DNA from: Urechis unicinctus
Taxonomy: Eukaryota > Annelida > Polychaeta > Xenopneusta > Urechidae
Direction: 5' to 3'
NCBI GenBank assembly: GCA_034190875.2
Contig: CM067349.1
Location: 27,828,897-27,892,896, forward strand
Length of the DNA stretch: 64,000 bases
Both the position numbers and the translations under genes were made by a program. Positions 46,202 to 58,939 of the stretch are shown here, in pieces. Each line of letters begins with the position of its first letter. Position 1 is the first letter of the stretch. The notes beneath the pieces were generated by a model. It had not been told where the DNA came from and did not search any database. It was given only the letters and a program-made list of their open reading frames with translations.

Positions 46202-47094
46202 CATGAGGTTATGTAGATAATTGTGAATAGGCAAGTTATGCGATTTCGCAACTCATCAATGAATAAGTTGCATTTGGTCCGAATAACATTCTGCGTGGTT
46301 TCTTAATTGCTGGCAACTGCGCAGTTAACCATATTGCTGAGTATTTGATCTGGTCGCAATGGAAACACAAAGTTCTCACGGTTCTATACATCGGTGATAT
46401 TTACGCTCAATTAAACCTAAATATGTAAACATCAATACCAATATATGATTGTAGGTGCATGCTCCCACCAGAACTGTATAATATGCTAGCTGTTTAGCTG
46501 ATCCATTAAAACCCTTACTCCCTGCCCATAAGTCCCGACGTTGAGATGGTAAATCATTCGTGACGAAAATTAATTGTCATTCACATCGAGTCAACGTAGC
46601 AACCCTATGCATCAGCTGCATTTTGTTTGTTTAGACTATCAATTACAATGATCAATAGCAGACGTCCATCCGCATGGTTCTAGGGATCCGACAATCATAT
46701 GTCATGCATGTTAATGGATACAGAAGAAACACTACAGCAGATCCAGGTGGCTGCTACACGTGGAATAAATGAAATGGTATTATGTTTCAGGGGAAGTGGT
46801 TGTCAGTATGCAGTATTTAAAACCTCATGCATAGATGACGAAAACGACTGCGCAGAACCTCCAGTATGAATGCAATGATGGAATATGCAATATCGGTTGA
46901 TAAATTGCTTGACTACAGATGCAAGATAGTTACGCGTTCTCATATGTACAATTGTGCAGTCATGCTCACAGGCCCATTTAAAACGTCCACTTGATATGCT
47001 AGAACACCACAACGGCATGAAATAAGGCGACCGACGACATATGTATGATCATTTTGCGACACGATTATTACTGACATAGTTCATTAAGGCACAA
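46202..47094. other. Unannotated sequence
   Basis: Short chance frames only. Confidence 0.5.
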
Positions 47095-47095
47095 C

Positions 47096-47097
47096 CA

Positions 47098-47170
<73 letters not shown>

Positions 47171-47376
47171 AATATATATATATACATATGTATATATATA
47201 TACGTAAATATATATGTAAATATGTAAATTTTATATGTATGAAAATAAATGCATATACATATATGCATAAATGTAAATATATATATATATATTTTTATAT
47301 ATATGTAAATATATATATATTTATATATGTATATATATAAATATATATATATATAATTATATATATATATATATAT

Positions 47377-47474
<98 letters not shown>

Positions 47475-47475
47475 C
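47096..47475. repeat. (AT)n microsatellite
   Basis: Two nearly pure AT blocks (47,098-47,158 and 47,381-47,457) separated by AT-rich sequence with TATGTAAATA variants. Confidence 0.95.
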
Positions 47476-48229
47476 CATTAACATCGTCAAGCAATGCAAC
47501 TGCACTAACTTCACTGCCATGGTATGCTTGTATTGACAAATTATATAGCTTCCTCTCGAGCCAAATTGTCTCGTCAATTATTTTCAACAAATAGCAATAG
47601 CAAAATATTGCCTATGAATGATATATAAGCCAAGAATTTATGTTTGGGACCGAGACATGTCATGACATTATTTTATTATATAACCTCAGTCTGGTGAAGT
47701 TATCCCAGGTTAATAATGTTTGGTGCAACATTGTGCATGCAAGATTATTATTATAACCCAGAAATCATATGAGCTAAACCGTATTTCGCTATATAACTGC
47801 TTAATAGTGATTGCAGGATTCTGAAATATCATCTTTCACGTGCACATAGGTGTTAATGCACTATAATCGTATATATATGCGTATACTGGTAGTTTCTTGT
47901 AATGCCGTCATATGAAAAGAGTCAAGTCTTGTTCGCTATCTAAACAAGCATCAAATGTCAAAACGTCGAATTTAGTGAACGTAAGTGAGTCTGAGTCATC
48001 GCAGTATCCCTCTTGAGAATTGCATCTCTTCAAAAAACCGATATTCAATCGCGCATAATATACATATATACGTCCTATTGACTACCCAGACATGCTTAAA
48101 TCGTAGCCAAATATCGGACATTGTTCCTACCAATGCCTGCTTGTCTCCCATTTATTTGCCTGCATAAGTATTAGACCTTCACTCTCTGGTGCGTGTATAG
48201 TCGGTTAGCAATCGAATCCAGATCTTGAT
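47476..48229. other. Unannotated sequence
   Basis: No gene or repeat recognised. Confidence 0.5.
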
Positions 48230-50206
48230 AATGGATTTCTAGCCACTTTTACATTAGCCGCAGACATACCTGCAAAGATAAATGAACCGAAAAGAAATTT
48301 CGGATTTGTCAGGGTTTGAATCGACAGATATGTTGAGCAATAACTCCTCCAAAAATGTCAGATAAATTGTCGAGATAATGAAATTGCACCTGCCAGTTCA
48401 CAAAAGCTCATCATAGTGAATTACACCTAGCTGTTGATACGGATGAGTATTGTTAATGAAGACAACGTTAAACGAAAACATGGATAAAGAATCTGAATAA
48501 CTTTGCGATCATCAATCGACGCATATTTACACAATGACAGTCCAAGGGTAGTGAGCCGCGCTCTCATCACTGCGCTTGTTGCATAACGCTACTGCGTTGC
48601 TTGTCCATGGCCTTCAATATTCTGAATAGGCACCGAGCGTAAATTTACTGCATATAGCGCTTGACAAGAGGCCATGACTGGAATAAGCTCGGTCAATCCA
48701 CCGCCTTACTTACAGCGCTTGTTGCCCTCGTCTGCTCGTCGTCTACCTAAACTATAAGGCAAACCTTATATGGGAATTGTAAAATTTTAATGCCATAATG
48801 AAAGTTTTAGCGGGCGTATAAAGTATAAGTATATAAACATTTCTCTCTCTCTCCTGCGCTATGGTCTCATTAGGTAAGTGTAATTTCACAACAGCGGCAC
48901 TTGATTTTATATTTTATATTCTGTCGAATGTATAACCATAAACTCCCCGTTTGTCTTTTTATTTGATATAAATGCGGCCTGGCATGATACAATCACTTAC
49001 ATTGTCGAAAAACAAAATCTGCAAATAACACCTACGAATGATTAAGATGACCTTACGAGTGTAATGCTTTATTGCGATGTGGAAAATCATCATGACCAAC
49101 AATGATGAAATTCAATTAGATACCTCACAACTACTTCAGCGTGGTTACCGAGAGTTTTACTACAGCCATCTGAGCCAAATATCACGTTAACAGTATTCAG
49201 TTATTTAGAGGGAAGACAAATTTATTTGCTTCTTTGATCATCATTGCTGAAGAAATACAAGAAGACTAATGTAATCCGAATATAGCGCACAGCATCTGAA
49301 CAAACACAAACGTTTCAAAATAACGTCAGGTGATGTGCATAATAACACATATGATCAGCCACATCCCGTAATTCTACATGTTTCATCAAATTAGCTTGAT
49401 GTAAAATGATCTATCACTTAACAGTGCGCGGTGATAGTCAGACTATTCGCAAAACTAGGGTATCTTGTCTTTGAACGGAGTCTCTCCCTCCGCATGCTGC
49501 AATCAAGCAGCTCTAGCGACGGTCACACTGCTGCTTTGATCAACCATCCGAACATTGATGGCACCATCGAGGTGCACAATACTGTTGCCGCTCTGTAGTA
49601 ACAGTGCAGTGTTTTTTGTTCTCTAAGGTCTATATCATCACCCTTTGAAAGTAAGCAATAAGACTATTTGTCTTGTAATGAGAAACGGTACGGAATATAT
49701 CAAACTCATTTTTCAATATTTCACGTAAAGAGATCAAATGGTCACTATATTTACATAGGAGATATTTTGAGTAGCGGGAACTAGCTATACTTTTACATTT
49801 TGCGCGATACATGAACCATCATTACATCAGTTATTACCTGCAATCCATTCCATGCCCCTGCTGATGTAATCCCCTATGCTTTATGTTTGACGACACGTGG
49901 TACCATGCAATCAACGAATAAAGCCTAATAATTGCAGTCCCAGTAGCTGTTTATTAGACAATTGCCAAGTGTCAGCATACGCGATGGGCCATCAGACATG
50001 ATCTATAGTTACGTCTGTGTAAATATTGAAGACATAATCATGATTGAAGCAATTATCATTAACAGAAACCATATATGTTAGCTATGAAGTTACAATATGA
50101 AGAAAGTGATCAGCTTCTTACGCAACACAACAAAAGCTTCTTAGATGAGCATCAGTCAACGTACACAGCTTGCACCGTTACATGCCAACCAATACAAAAT
50201 AGCTTA

Positions 50207-50528
50207 TGCTACGTTTACACTATGTTCCCGGTGGCCACGGCAGCCCCGTTTCAGACCACCGCGGAGAAAACGGAATAAACGTGAGACAGTGCGGGGGAAC
50301 GAGATATGCAAACGTGACTGACCGTTTTTGCCGTGCATGCCGGACCAGAATTTTAAACTGTCAAAATATTTGCCACGGCAGCCACGGTGTGGATGAGAAA
50401 CGTAGGAAACTTAGTACAACCTAACAAAACTTGTTTATGGAGACAAAAATGGCAAAAATCCCACGGCGCAATGCGTTTCGTGCAAACGCGGCTGCCGTGG
50501 CCACGGGGAACATAGTGTAAACGTAGCA
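50207..50528. mobile_element. Harbinger-family MITE, 322 bp, with TTA target duplication
   Basis: The terminal inverted repeats span about 45 bases with two mismatches; the outer part is TGCTACGTTTACACTATG. TTA flanks both ends (50,204-50,206 and 50,529-50,531). Both arms match the ends of the 988-bp element at 26.1 kb, but the transposase-bearing interior is missing. Its paralogous site in copy E (near 53,757) is unoccupied. Confidence 0.9.
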
Positions 50529-50797
50529 TTACAATGATGGCACATATATTCCTCACGGATCTTCATATCCGGTTAAGAAGAGCCAATCCATATATGGATG
50601 TATGTGACGCTAAGAACCATCCAATCTGTTTGTTTTGTATCTGTATCTTGACAATGATTATAATATTACTGGCTAACGACAATCGTGCAATCTGGATTCG
50701 TATAAGGAACGAATCAGCGATCATCCAGCGGCTATGTCTCCCTGTTTTTGTCTATGCAAATGGAACAACCGACTGTCACAATAAAACAGCATATTAC

Positions 50798-50842
50798 CAA
50801 AGATACTACTAGACAATGTCTTGTAGTATAGTAGTATCTTTG
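50798..50842. repeat. Perfect 13-bp hairpin
   Basis: CAAAGATACTACT at 50,798-50,810 and its inverse AGTAGTATCTTTG at 50,830-50,842, with a 19-base loop. The corresponding place in copy E (near 54,120) lacks it. Confidence 0.8.
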
Positions 50843-51879
50843 ATATTACTTACTCTGCTTCCAGCTACTGTCGTATGGGTTGTGATATGTGGCAGTAGTA
50901 ATGGGCGGTTTTATAATCGTTGATTAAATCTAAACAAGTCTGGAACATACAAGTTACGGGAATGGTGCAAAGTAAGAATGCTAATTACTTAATCGGGAAC
51001 AAATATAGTTATTTTCTATATATTGGGTAAGGGATCTAACAAACGAATACAATGAATTTCTTGCGGATTTGTGTTTATTCACTGACGCGACATTTTATTC
51101 CACCGCTGCATCTGATTATCTGTAATGATTATATTATCATACAAAATTGTTTCTACAACCACAAACAAGTGTTTTGTCTAGTCGTCCACAGCCACGTCTT
51201 AGTTCTGCTACTTGTGCTAACAAAACTCATTAAGTCGTGACCCATCCATGAGCAATATCACGGGCCAGAACGTCCCGTAGGACCAATGATATGTAATAAC
51301 TAACATCCATATGACCAAATGCTATTGCTTTAATGTTCTGCTAGCAGCATGCTGCAATATCTACTTGTTCAATTGTCCATAAGTTTTGATGTAACTGCCA
51401 AAAGCTTGCTCGATGCCAGCACAAAAATAGAGATCGAGAGATCATGTCGTTTGCGATAACAAAAACACCTTGAAATATAAGCATCATCTTTAAGTGAGCC
51501 CCCATAGGCCACAATCGGGTACAAAGACTTAACGTGTCTCCAGAATAAGTAATTTATATCGTTGTAGGCATCACAGGCTCAATTATACCTTAGGCAATTC
51601 GATCACCCAGGTCTCAGATAACCACGGCATAAGTAGCCCACTTCGCTTGCCGAAATATCCAATATTGAAACGCTTTCTAGATTAATAAAATGGTACTTTA
51701 ATCTCTATTTTCTAACTATTCTAAAGCAGTTCATTGGCAAGCGCACTCATATGCGCCATCCCCAATAATATTGGTAGAAACAATGCAAAACAAATTGTTT
51801 CATTGATGTTGATTTCCTTGTTAATCATTTCATTCTGGTTTATTTATTATTAATCAGTGCATTTAGATTGATACTGGCT

Positions 51880-54800
51880 TCTCTTATGCCGTGTCTATAG
51901 TTTATACCGGAATACTACCAGTTGATGCCGCATATAGCCGTGAAGCAATCATAATTCAGAGTTCGGAGAAGGAGAAGGAATTCGGGATTTGCTTGGGTTT
52001 AAATTGATATGGATGTTGAGTAATAACATGCTAGAAGTTATCAGTTGGACATACCTAGTATCAATGATCTTAAGCAATATCCTCTTGAGAGGCTCATAAC
52101 GTTTTAGATAATTGTGGATACTGGCATATAACTTCCACTATTCAAAACAGTCGGTCAAGATTATTCATAAAGCAATAATATTGCCCAACAGGGATTATTC
52201 CTTGTGCACATAAATTTGGAAAAGAATGGAAGAAAGATATAAGTGTTGTAGCTTAACATAACATACATACGTAACGATCAAAAATTGGTTAAATGCCTTT
52301 TCACAACAGAGACCATTGAATGAAAATTTGTTTCTATACCTTCGAAAGTATAATTAAAAACAAAGTCGCTGATTGTCGATTTATTTGCTACAATGATGTC
52401 TTTAGGAAGCACTCAATCAGCGGGTGACACCTATGCATGATCAAGTTGACCTTATCTTTATAGCAATTTGGAAAAGTATCACGACCAACAATGTCAAGAT
52501 TCAATTAGAAAACTCTAAATCACTTCAGCTTGGCTACCGAGAGTTTCACTACAGCCGTCTGTGCAATAGATCACGTTAACATGAGCAAAACAGCATTCAG
52601 TTATTTAGAGGGAAGGCAAAACTATTAGCTACTGGCCACTTTACCCAATGTAATCAAAATGCAGCGCACAGATTCGGAACAAAGACGCGTCAACATAGTG
52701 TCAGAGTATGTATACTATTGCTCATAACAAAATACGCATTTTGGCAGCCACTTAAACCCACACCCCATAATTCCACATGTTCTATCAAATTCGCTAGTGA
52801 TCATCCGGCAATTGGCCAATTGAACCACTTAAACTAGTTGAATATCCGCACTTTCGATATCAAACGAGCTGATGATTGTCAAGATTGCGCTGCTAGCATC
52901 AAGCTGTGGTGCACGGCAACCATTATGTACAGCTCTTACTGACTTCACGACATATAATACTTCGGAAACATTTACAAGTAATACAAGTAGAAATTGGTCA
53001 TGTTGGGATTTGTGGCTACAATGGCTGTACAGAATCACGATTGAATTTCTTGCGAGAAAAGTGCTTTTAATCTATGCAGATATCTGCTTGCAAATCACCC
53101 AACTGGTGCTTAACATGTTTAACCCTGCTGACTCTGCGTTCGATTGATAAAATCAATATTGTACCCCTGAGCGTCTCAGTCAGACTCATTTTTGAATTAT
53201 TCACGAAAATAGATGTAATGGTCACTATATCAACCTAGAAAATATACCGATGGAGGGTTTGCCTTGCAGGAACTAGCTATACTAGATAACCCGCGATAAC
53301 TGACCATCTTTATATCAGTTATTACCTCAAACCCATTCCATGCTACTGCTGGTGGACAATCAACGTTAAATAATGTGTTCAATCAAGCAGACCATGCAAG
53401 CACTGCGCCACAATTAATGTACAATCTTTTGCTTTATATTTCACGACGAACATGGCCAGATAACAACAACTATTTACACGACATGGGTCAGTAACCGCCA
53501 TACACCATTAACCTATACTTCCGTCTTTCGTAGATATCAAAGACGCAAAGTCAAGTTCGAAGCATTCATCACTGCCAGAACCCATGCATCAGAATCTATG
53601 CCAATACATAAGAAGACCCCTGGAGTTTTTAATATGACGAAGTGCGGTTTAAACACGGATATCCATCAGCTTTATACGTAAAACCACAGCAGTTTTGAAG
53701 TTAAGCATCTACAAACGCAACTGGCACCGTTACATGAAAACCAATGCACAAGAACTAACAATGACGGCGCATCTATCGCTCGTGGATCTTCATATCATTT
53801 TGCGAAGTGCGCCTGAATATTAACATTACTCACGTCACGTGTAGCGCAATTCATATCCGGATGTCTGTGACATAAAGAATGCTCCATTTTGTTTGTTTCT
53901 TTTCTTTATACTGGTTTGATTCGCTATCAGCTACAGCAGTACACAACTTATACACGACTGTATGACTTACGGTCTTTATCTTAACTGTTGCGGACAATGA
54001 TTATAATAAAACTGGCTAAGAGCACTCCATGCTGTAAAAGGATCTCATCAGAGGTCATTTAGCTGATATGCCTCTATGTATTTTGTATAGACGAAAACCG
54101 ACATTGACAACAAAACAGCATATCACTTATCCTGCTTCCACTACTCTCGGGCTGGCGTTGATGTATGGCCGTAGTAGTGTGCGTTATTTTTATATCATTG
54201 ATTATATCTGAACAACGATGGAACACAAACGTTAACTGAATGGTGAAACATTAGAATGCTAGTTACTTGATCAGGAACAAATCCAGTGATGCTCTATAGA
54301 TTGGGTTAGGGAGCATACGAACGAATGCAATAGAATTCTTTGTGTATTTGTTTGACTCGACAAATAACCACACCGCTTCATCTGATTATCTGCAATAATG
54401 ATATTAGCATAAAACATTGTTAATATGTAAACAAAACTCATCGAGTCGTGAACTATCGATGAGCAATATCACGGGCCAGAACGACCCGCAGGATCGATTA
54501 TATATAATTGCTAACCTCCATACGACCAAATATTATTGCTTTAATCTTTTGCACACAGCAAGCTGCACATAGGTTTTTATGTAACTGCCAAAGCGGGTAA
54601 AAATATTAAGGTTTCCCCCCCCCCACTTAAGTAACTTATATCGTTGTTTGCATCACATGTTCAATTATACTTCAGCCTGTTCCAACGCCTGGGTTCCAGA
54701 TAGCCAACTCCGATTGCCGACACATCTCACATTGAAAAGCTTTCTAGATAAATAAAATGGTAAGTTAATACTTATTTGGTTACTATTCTGATGCGGCCAT
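51880..54800 (+). repeat. Direct segmental duplication, copy E
   Basis: Partner of 48,230-51,760. It retains an apparent empty site for the MITE and lacks the hairpin. A 10-C run lies at 54,615-54,624. No gene seen. Confidence 0.8.
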
Positions 54801-57100
54801 ACTTGGTAACGATGAAGCCGGACGGATTACCAAATTTAAGTTTGATAACGCATTGATACATCAAATCACATAATAATATATGCCGTCAACTAGTATATTT
54901 CCGTCAGTCTTTATAGTGAAAGACAGAGATCAATTAAATGTAATGCAATCAATTTAAAGTGCTCGCAACAAACACTACTGACTTGCTAAGTGTCTTTTGT
55001 GTTTCATGTAAAACCACGCTCATTAACCACCTGGTTAAGCCGTCACGCCTTACCACACAAAGAACATCTTTCCATGGTTAATGCATACACGATTTATGCA
55101 CGTTCAACAGACCTAACTATATAAAGAACGTGTATTTCAAAAATACTTTATTCGGTAATGTTTGATACACACACACACACACATATGCGTATACAGCAGT
55201 GAGAGTGAGAGAGGGATGCCGCCTTAGTTTTCAATGATTACACCTAGCGGATGATTGAACATGTCGATGGTTTTTCACAAAAGCTTATGCAATGGGCTTG
55301 AAATTTGTCTGAAAGGAACCAAGAGACACCAAGTGGGGAGTATATGCGCTTTGCGTGCATAGCAATACATGCAATTCACGGATGTGCTCATCAAGTCAGC
55401 ATCACCAAATACAACAGTCTGCATATATATGATACCGTGTACAGTCAATGAAGCCAATACCACGACCAGTCATGTTCATGGCTATGGGAATGACCTAGTT
55501 TTGCCTCTTGAAATCAATTACATCTTGTGAAAATATAAAATCTTTGAGGTCATGAATAGTTTTTAAAAAATATACGCCACCATCTTTTTAAATTAATTCT
55601 CTGCCCCAAGTAATTAACGTGGTAATTGTTGTGACTATTTCATGTCATCATCACTCCGATTTGATTGAAACGGAAAAACATTCAGATATTCTATTGTGAT
55701 TGCAGTTACAAAACAGCGTCAAATAGCGGTTTAGGCTGCAACTAATACGGATATTCTGTTGTGAATATATTAATTAAAGTATCAATAGCCGTTTGGGCCG
55801 CAGCGGATACAATGCGCAACATACTAGCATGACATAACACAAAGCGTTCGCGCCATCAAGGAATATATGTTCTGTCAAATAATGGACCCTATGCTCTGGC
55901 TAGATCTCGTGCATACTTTACAATGGCAACTGTTCCGTATTTTGCGTATTCCGCCAAAACCTGCAGAAGGACTGCAACCAATGACACCCTGATTAATATA
56001 CAGTATTTTCATAAAAGTCAACAGTTTGCGACTTGTATAGAAATGGGTTAATGGTCAACATTTTCCCTCACTCTCATATGTTCGCAATAACTGCACTGTA
56101 GAAGCACCAAACGATGCTGGTTTTCCAAGGTGCTGCGATGGTTGATTATCAAAATAATTTGTAGATATAAATCCAGGAGGGGGATTTTCGTGACAGGTGA
56201 CAATCGCATGTGTTGAGTTGGCGAATGAACAATTACCCACCCAGCCAGCATTAGACCAGAAACTTAATAACAATGGAGGTCTACGCCAAGAGAAGTTCAA
56301 TCAGCATCGAAAAGTCGTTTCGAGTCGAAGGACAGGAAGTGACCATTGGTATACTTTATGCCCATATGTACATTGATATCTACCAAGGAAAGCGACAACA
56401 ATCTCTTGCTAATGGCCGTATCGCACAGCTTTGAAAGGCTTCAGTGACGGTGTGTTATCTACTCCATGGATGATATCGATTCAATATTCTCTGTGTTGTC
56501 GAATATTCAATTGTTTTCCAAGTTAAATCCACAACATTGCCCCGAAACCCATCCAATATTTGCGATGATGTTGTTTACCAGTAAATAATCGATTTGTCCG
56601 CTGTTCCCACCCACAAAATATGTCCTTGATTAAACCATGACAGTCGTCACGATGACGCTCACACCTTGTGCTACCATGCAACGCAGAATGTGGTACTGCG
56701 AATTAACCATCGTGGTTTAGTAGAAACACCATGGTATTATCTCTTGGTATTTGGGCCCGTTCCACTTTCACGTGGCCTGAGGTATGCTAATAACAATTAT
56801 ATATGCAATATTGTAGGTTTGTTAATTGCCCTTTCAGATATTAAGATACAAATGATGAATATTGTTGCATTAAATTAGTATGTCAAAGTGATCATATGCA
56901 GAATAAGCTAGTAGAAAACAAAGGTTATGCGACAATGCGCCCCGTACATGATCCGCTTATTGCATACAACTGCCACATATGTATCCAGTAATGACGATTG
57001 GTTGTACAACAAGGCTACATATTCAGATGAATTGTAGAGTTGGACAGCAGTGGTTCATTTGATTGAGAGAGTTTAACAAAAGAGTTTAAAGAGAGATTTT
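54801..57100 (+). repeat. Degenerate segmental repeat collinear with 4.9-7.1 kb
   Basis: Shares blocks in the same order as copy A: GTGGGGAGTATATGCGCTTTG versus GTGGGGGAGTATACTCGCTTTG, the CAGCATCGAAA block, GACGGTGTGTTATCT and CCATGACAGTCGTC. A short (AC)n is at 55,168-55,185. No gene. Confidence 0.6.
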
Positions 57101-58115
57101 AACGGTCGCTCACTTTATCAGGAAGTCTACTGCAGCTTGTTGCTCCACATATTTTGCACATGTAATAATTAGCAGCTACAGAAGCTGACTAGCATTGTTG
57201 AAAGCTGGAGTAGTATGGTCTCAGTTGTCAGGACAAGCGGTGGAACACAACCGTTGGCGTTTGATGATCGACGTTAATTTCGAAACAAACCGCCCGTAAG
57301 CGTCATTCAATATCAACCTCCCACCAATATTTTTAAATAAGCCTATTTATCCACATAGCAGTTATAGTCGGATGCTGTTTGTTGTAAAAGTATCGATGAC
57401 ATTATGGTTATTTTAACGCGCTAGTGCCATGTCACACGCATATTTTGACATGGGGGTTACCTCAAATACGTCCATTGGATTCCAGATAAAATAATATTAG
57501 CAGTTCGTGTTATATTCACTCAATATAAATCAACATTTGCCACGGTTAATTACTTGGAAATTCACCAGGTTTATGTTTGTGCTAATTCATGATGTTAAGA
57601 CAGATATGTGTGAGTGTTTGCTTTTGCGCCATGTTTTTACATGATATGTGTCGCTCTTACATCATGCATAGGATACTGCATTTACTAAAAAGAATTCAGC
57701 CTTCATTAGCAAATGATATATTTACCTCAATGTGATTGATCAGAAGGACTTTGTGATCAGTATCATACATTTGGAACCTAAACGAACAGGTGTAACGTAC
57801 GTGCTTAACGTGCAGATGTCAGATACTTTTCTGCTAAATGAACAGCCATGTCCCGAGTCAATATGTCGCCGATCTAACGTGCACTTGACTGCTGGGCTCC
57901 GCCATGTGGTGATGACATGCAATGATTGAAGATTTCCGTTTCCATTAACCGTCATCACTCATTATTCTCGAACTGCATATGTCGGGTCTAATATGCCATT
58001 CCGGCTAAAAGAGTGATTGTCAGCCATGTATCTTGTTGTCTGTGCGTGACGCAATCCCATTTCGTGTATTAACGACCATTTTTACGCCAAATTACAAACA
58101 ACGACTAAGCCTTAT
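57101..58115. other. Intergenic sequence downstream of the receptor gene
   Basis: No coding frame or repeat recognised between the degenerate repeat and the receptor poly(A) signal. Confidence 0.5.
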
Positions 58116-58121
58116 TTTATT
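58116..58121 (-). terminator. Candidate poly(A) signal of the receptor gene
   Basis: AATAAA on the minus strand, about 205 bases past the stop, with a GT-rich stretch (GTTGTTTGT) some 15 bases further on. The variant ATTAAA at 58,174-58,179 is an alternative. If used, this gives a short 3' UTR of roughly 220 bases. Confidence 0.45.
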
Positions 58122-58325
58122 AGATATCTACATCGATAACATAGACGACCTTCATTCCACATACATTATCCTCTTTAATATGATAACATGGATTTGATAT
58201 ATAACTTTTATATGATCCAACAGCAGTGAAAAGTGTGGTGTCTTAATACATTGTTCAATGTCTGCAGTTTTCCATCCGTGTCAAGTGCTTTGCGTTGGCA
58301 TTTCTCAAAGCGTTTGCAATCAGTG

Positions 58326-58939
58326 CTAGTGGTATGCTGGTATCTGAACGCCCGCATACTGAGGGTATAGAAGGATAAATACAGAGGAGAGGGTCATGAG
58401 CAGGAAGAGTAACCAGAAGAAGAAACGGTCCAATACTAGTGCTACCTGACGCCACTCATCCGCTGAGTCCATAGTCTCCTCGGGTGGCGGCTTCCTGTTA
58501 TCACAGCTCCTACTTTTGGGTTTGCGATTGTTCTGATGTGCGTCCGTTGATTGGCTGCGATTTTGTTCCATATGGTTTTGCTCTCTGACTGAGAGCATTG
58601 TTCGCGGTCCATTGTTGAATTCCACTCTCAAAGGTGAGCCGGGAACAGCCATCAATGATGTGTGGTTCATTGTTAGGCGAAGTAATTCTGCGTCGTCAAC
58701 AACGCCATTCCCATCGGCCTTTTTGCCAACTAGAGTCTTGATGCGTTTATTGAAAGTGATCTCCCTGCGTTTCTTCCGGGCCAGTGTGTCAACGAAAACA
58801 ATGCGCGCCATTCCCACCAGAATGACTTGTCGAACCCATGATGGCACAGGTCTTGTGCCTCTGTGGTGTATATTGAGAACCATAACAGTCATACAAATCG
58901 ACACGGTGCCGAGAGACATTGTAGCAGTTAGGTAGTTCA
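58326..58939 (-). CDS. Receptor gene, terminal coding exon (M3, cytoplasmic loop, M4)
   Basis: 614 bases from acceptor TTTATTCCAG to a TAG stop. It encodes M3 (NYLTATMSLGTVSICMTVMV), the VLNIHHRG motif directly after it, PSWVRQVILVGMARIVF, a polar Arg/Lys/Asn-rich cytoplasmic loop, the amphipathic MA helix (SADEWRQVALVLDRFFF), M4 (WLLFLLMTLSSVFILLYP) and a short tail ending IPAYH. The gene ends within the window. Confidence 0.95.

Larger units (their letters stand above)
48230..51760 (+). repeat. Direct segmental duplication, copy D
   Basis: Collinear with 51,880-54,800 at a spacing of about 3.2-3.4 kb. Strong anchors: ACCGAGAGTTT(T/C)ACTACAGCC (49,150; 52,537) and GAGCAATATCACGGGCCAGAACG (51,250; 54,462). 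The left part also matches copy A and unit I. It carries a MITE and a hairpin absent from copy E. Confidence 0.8.
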
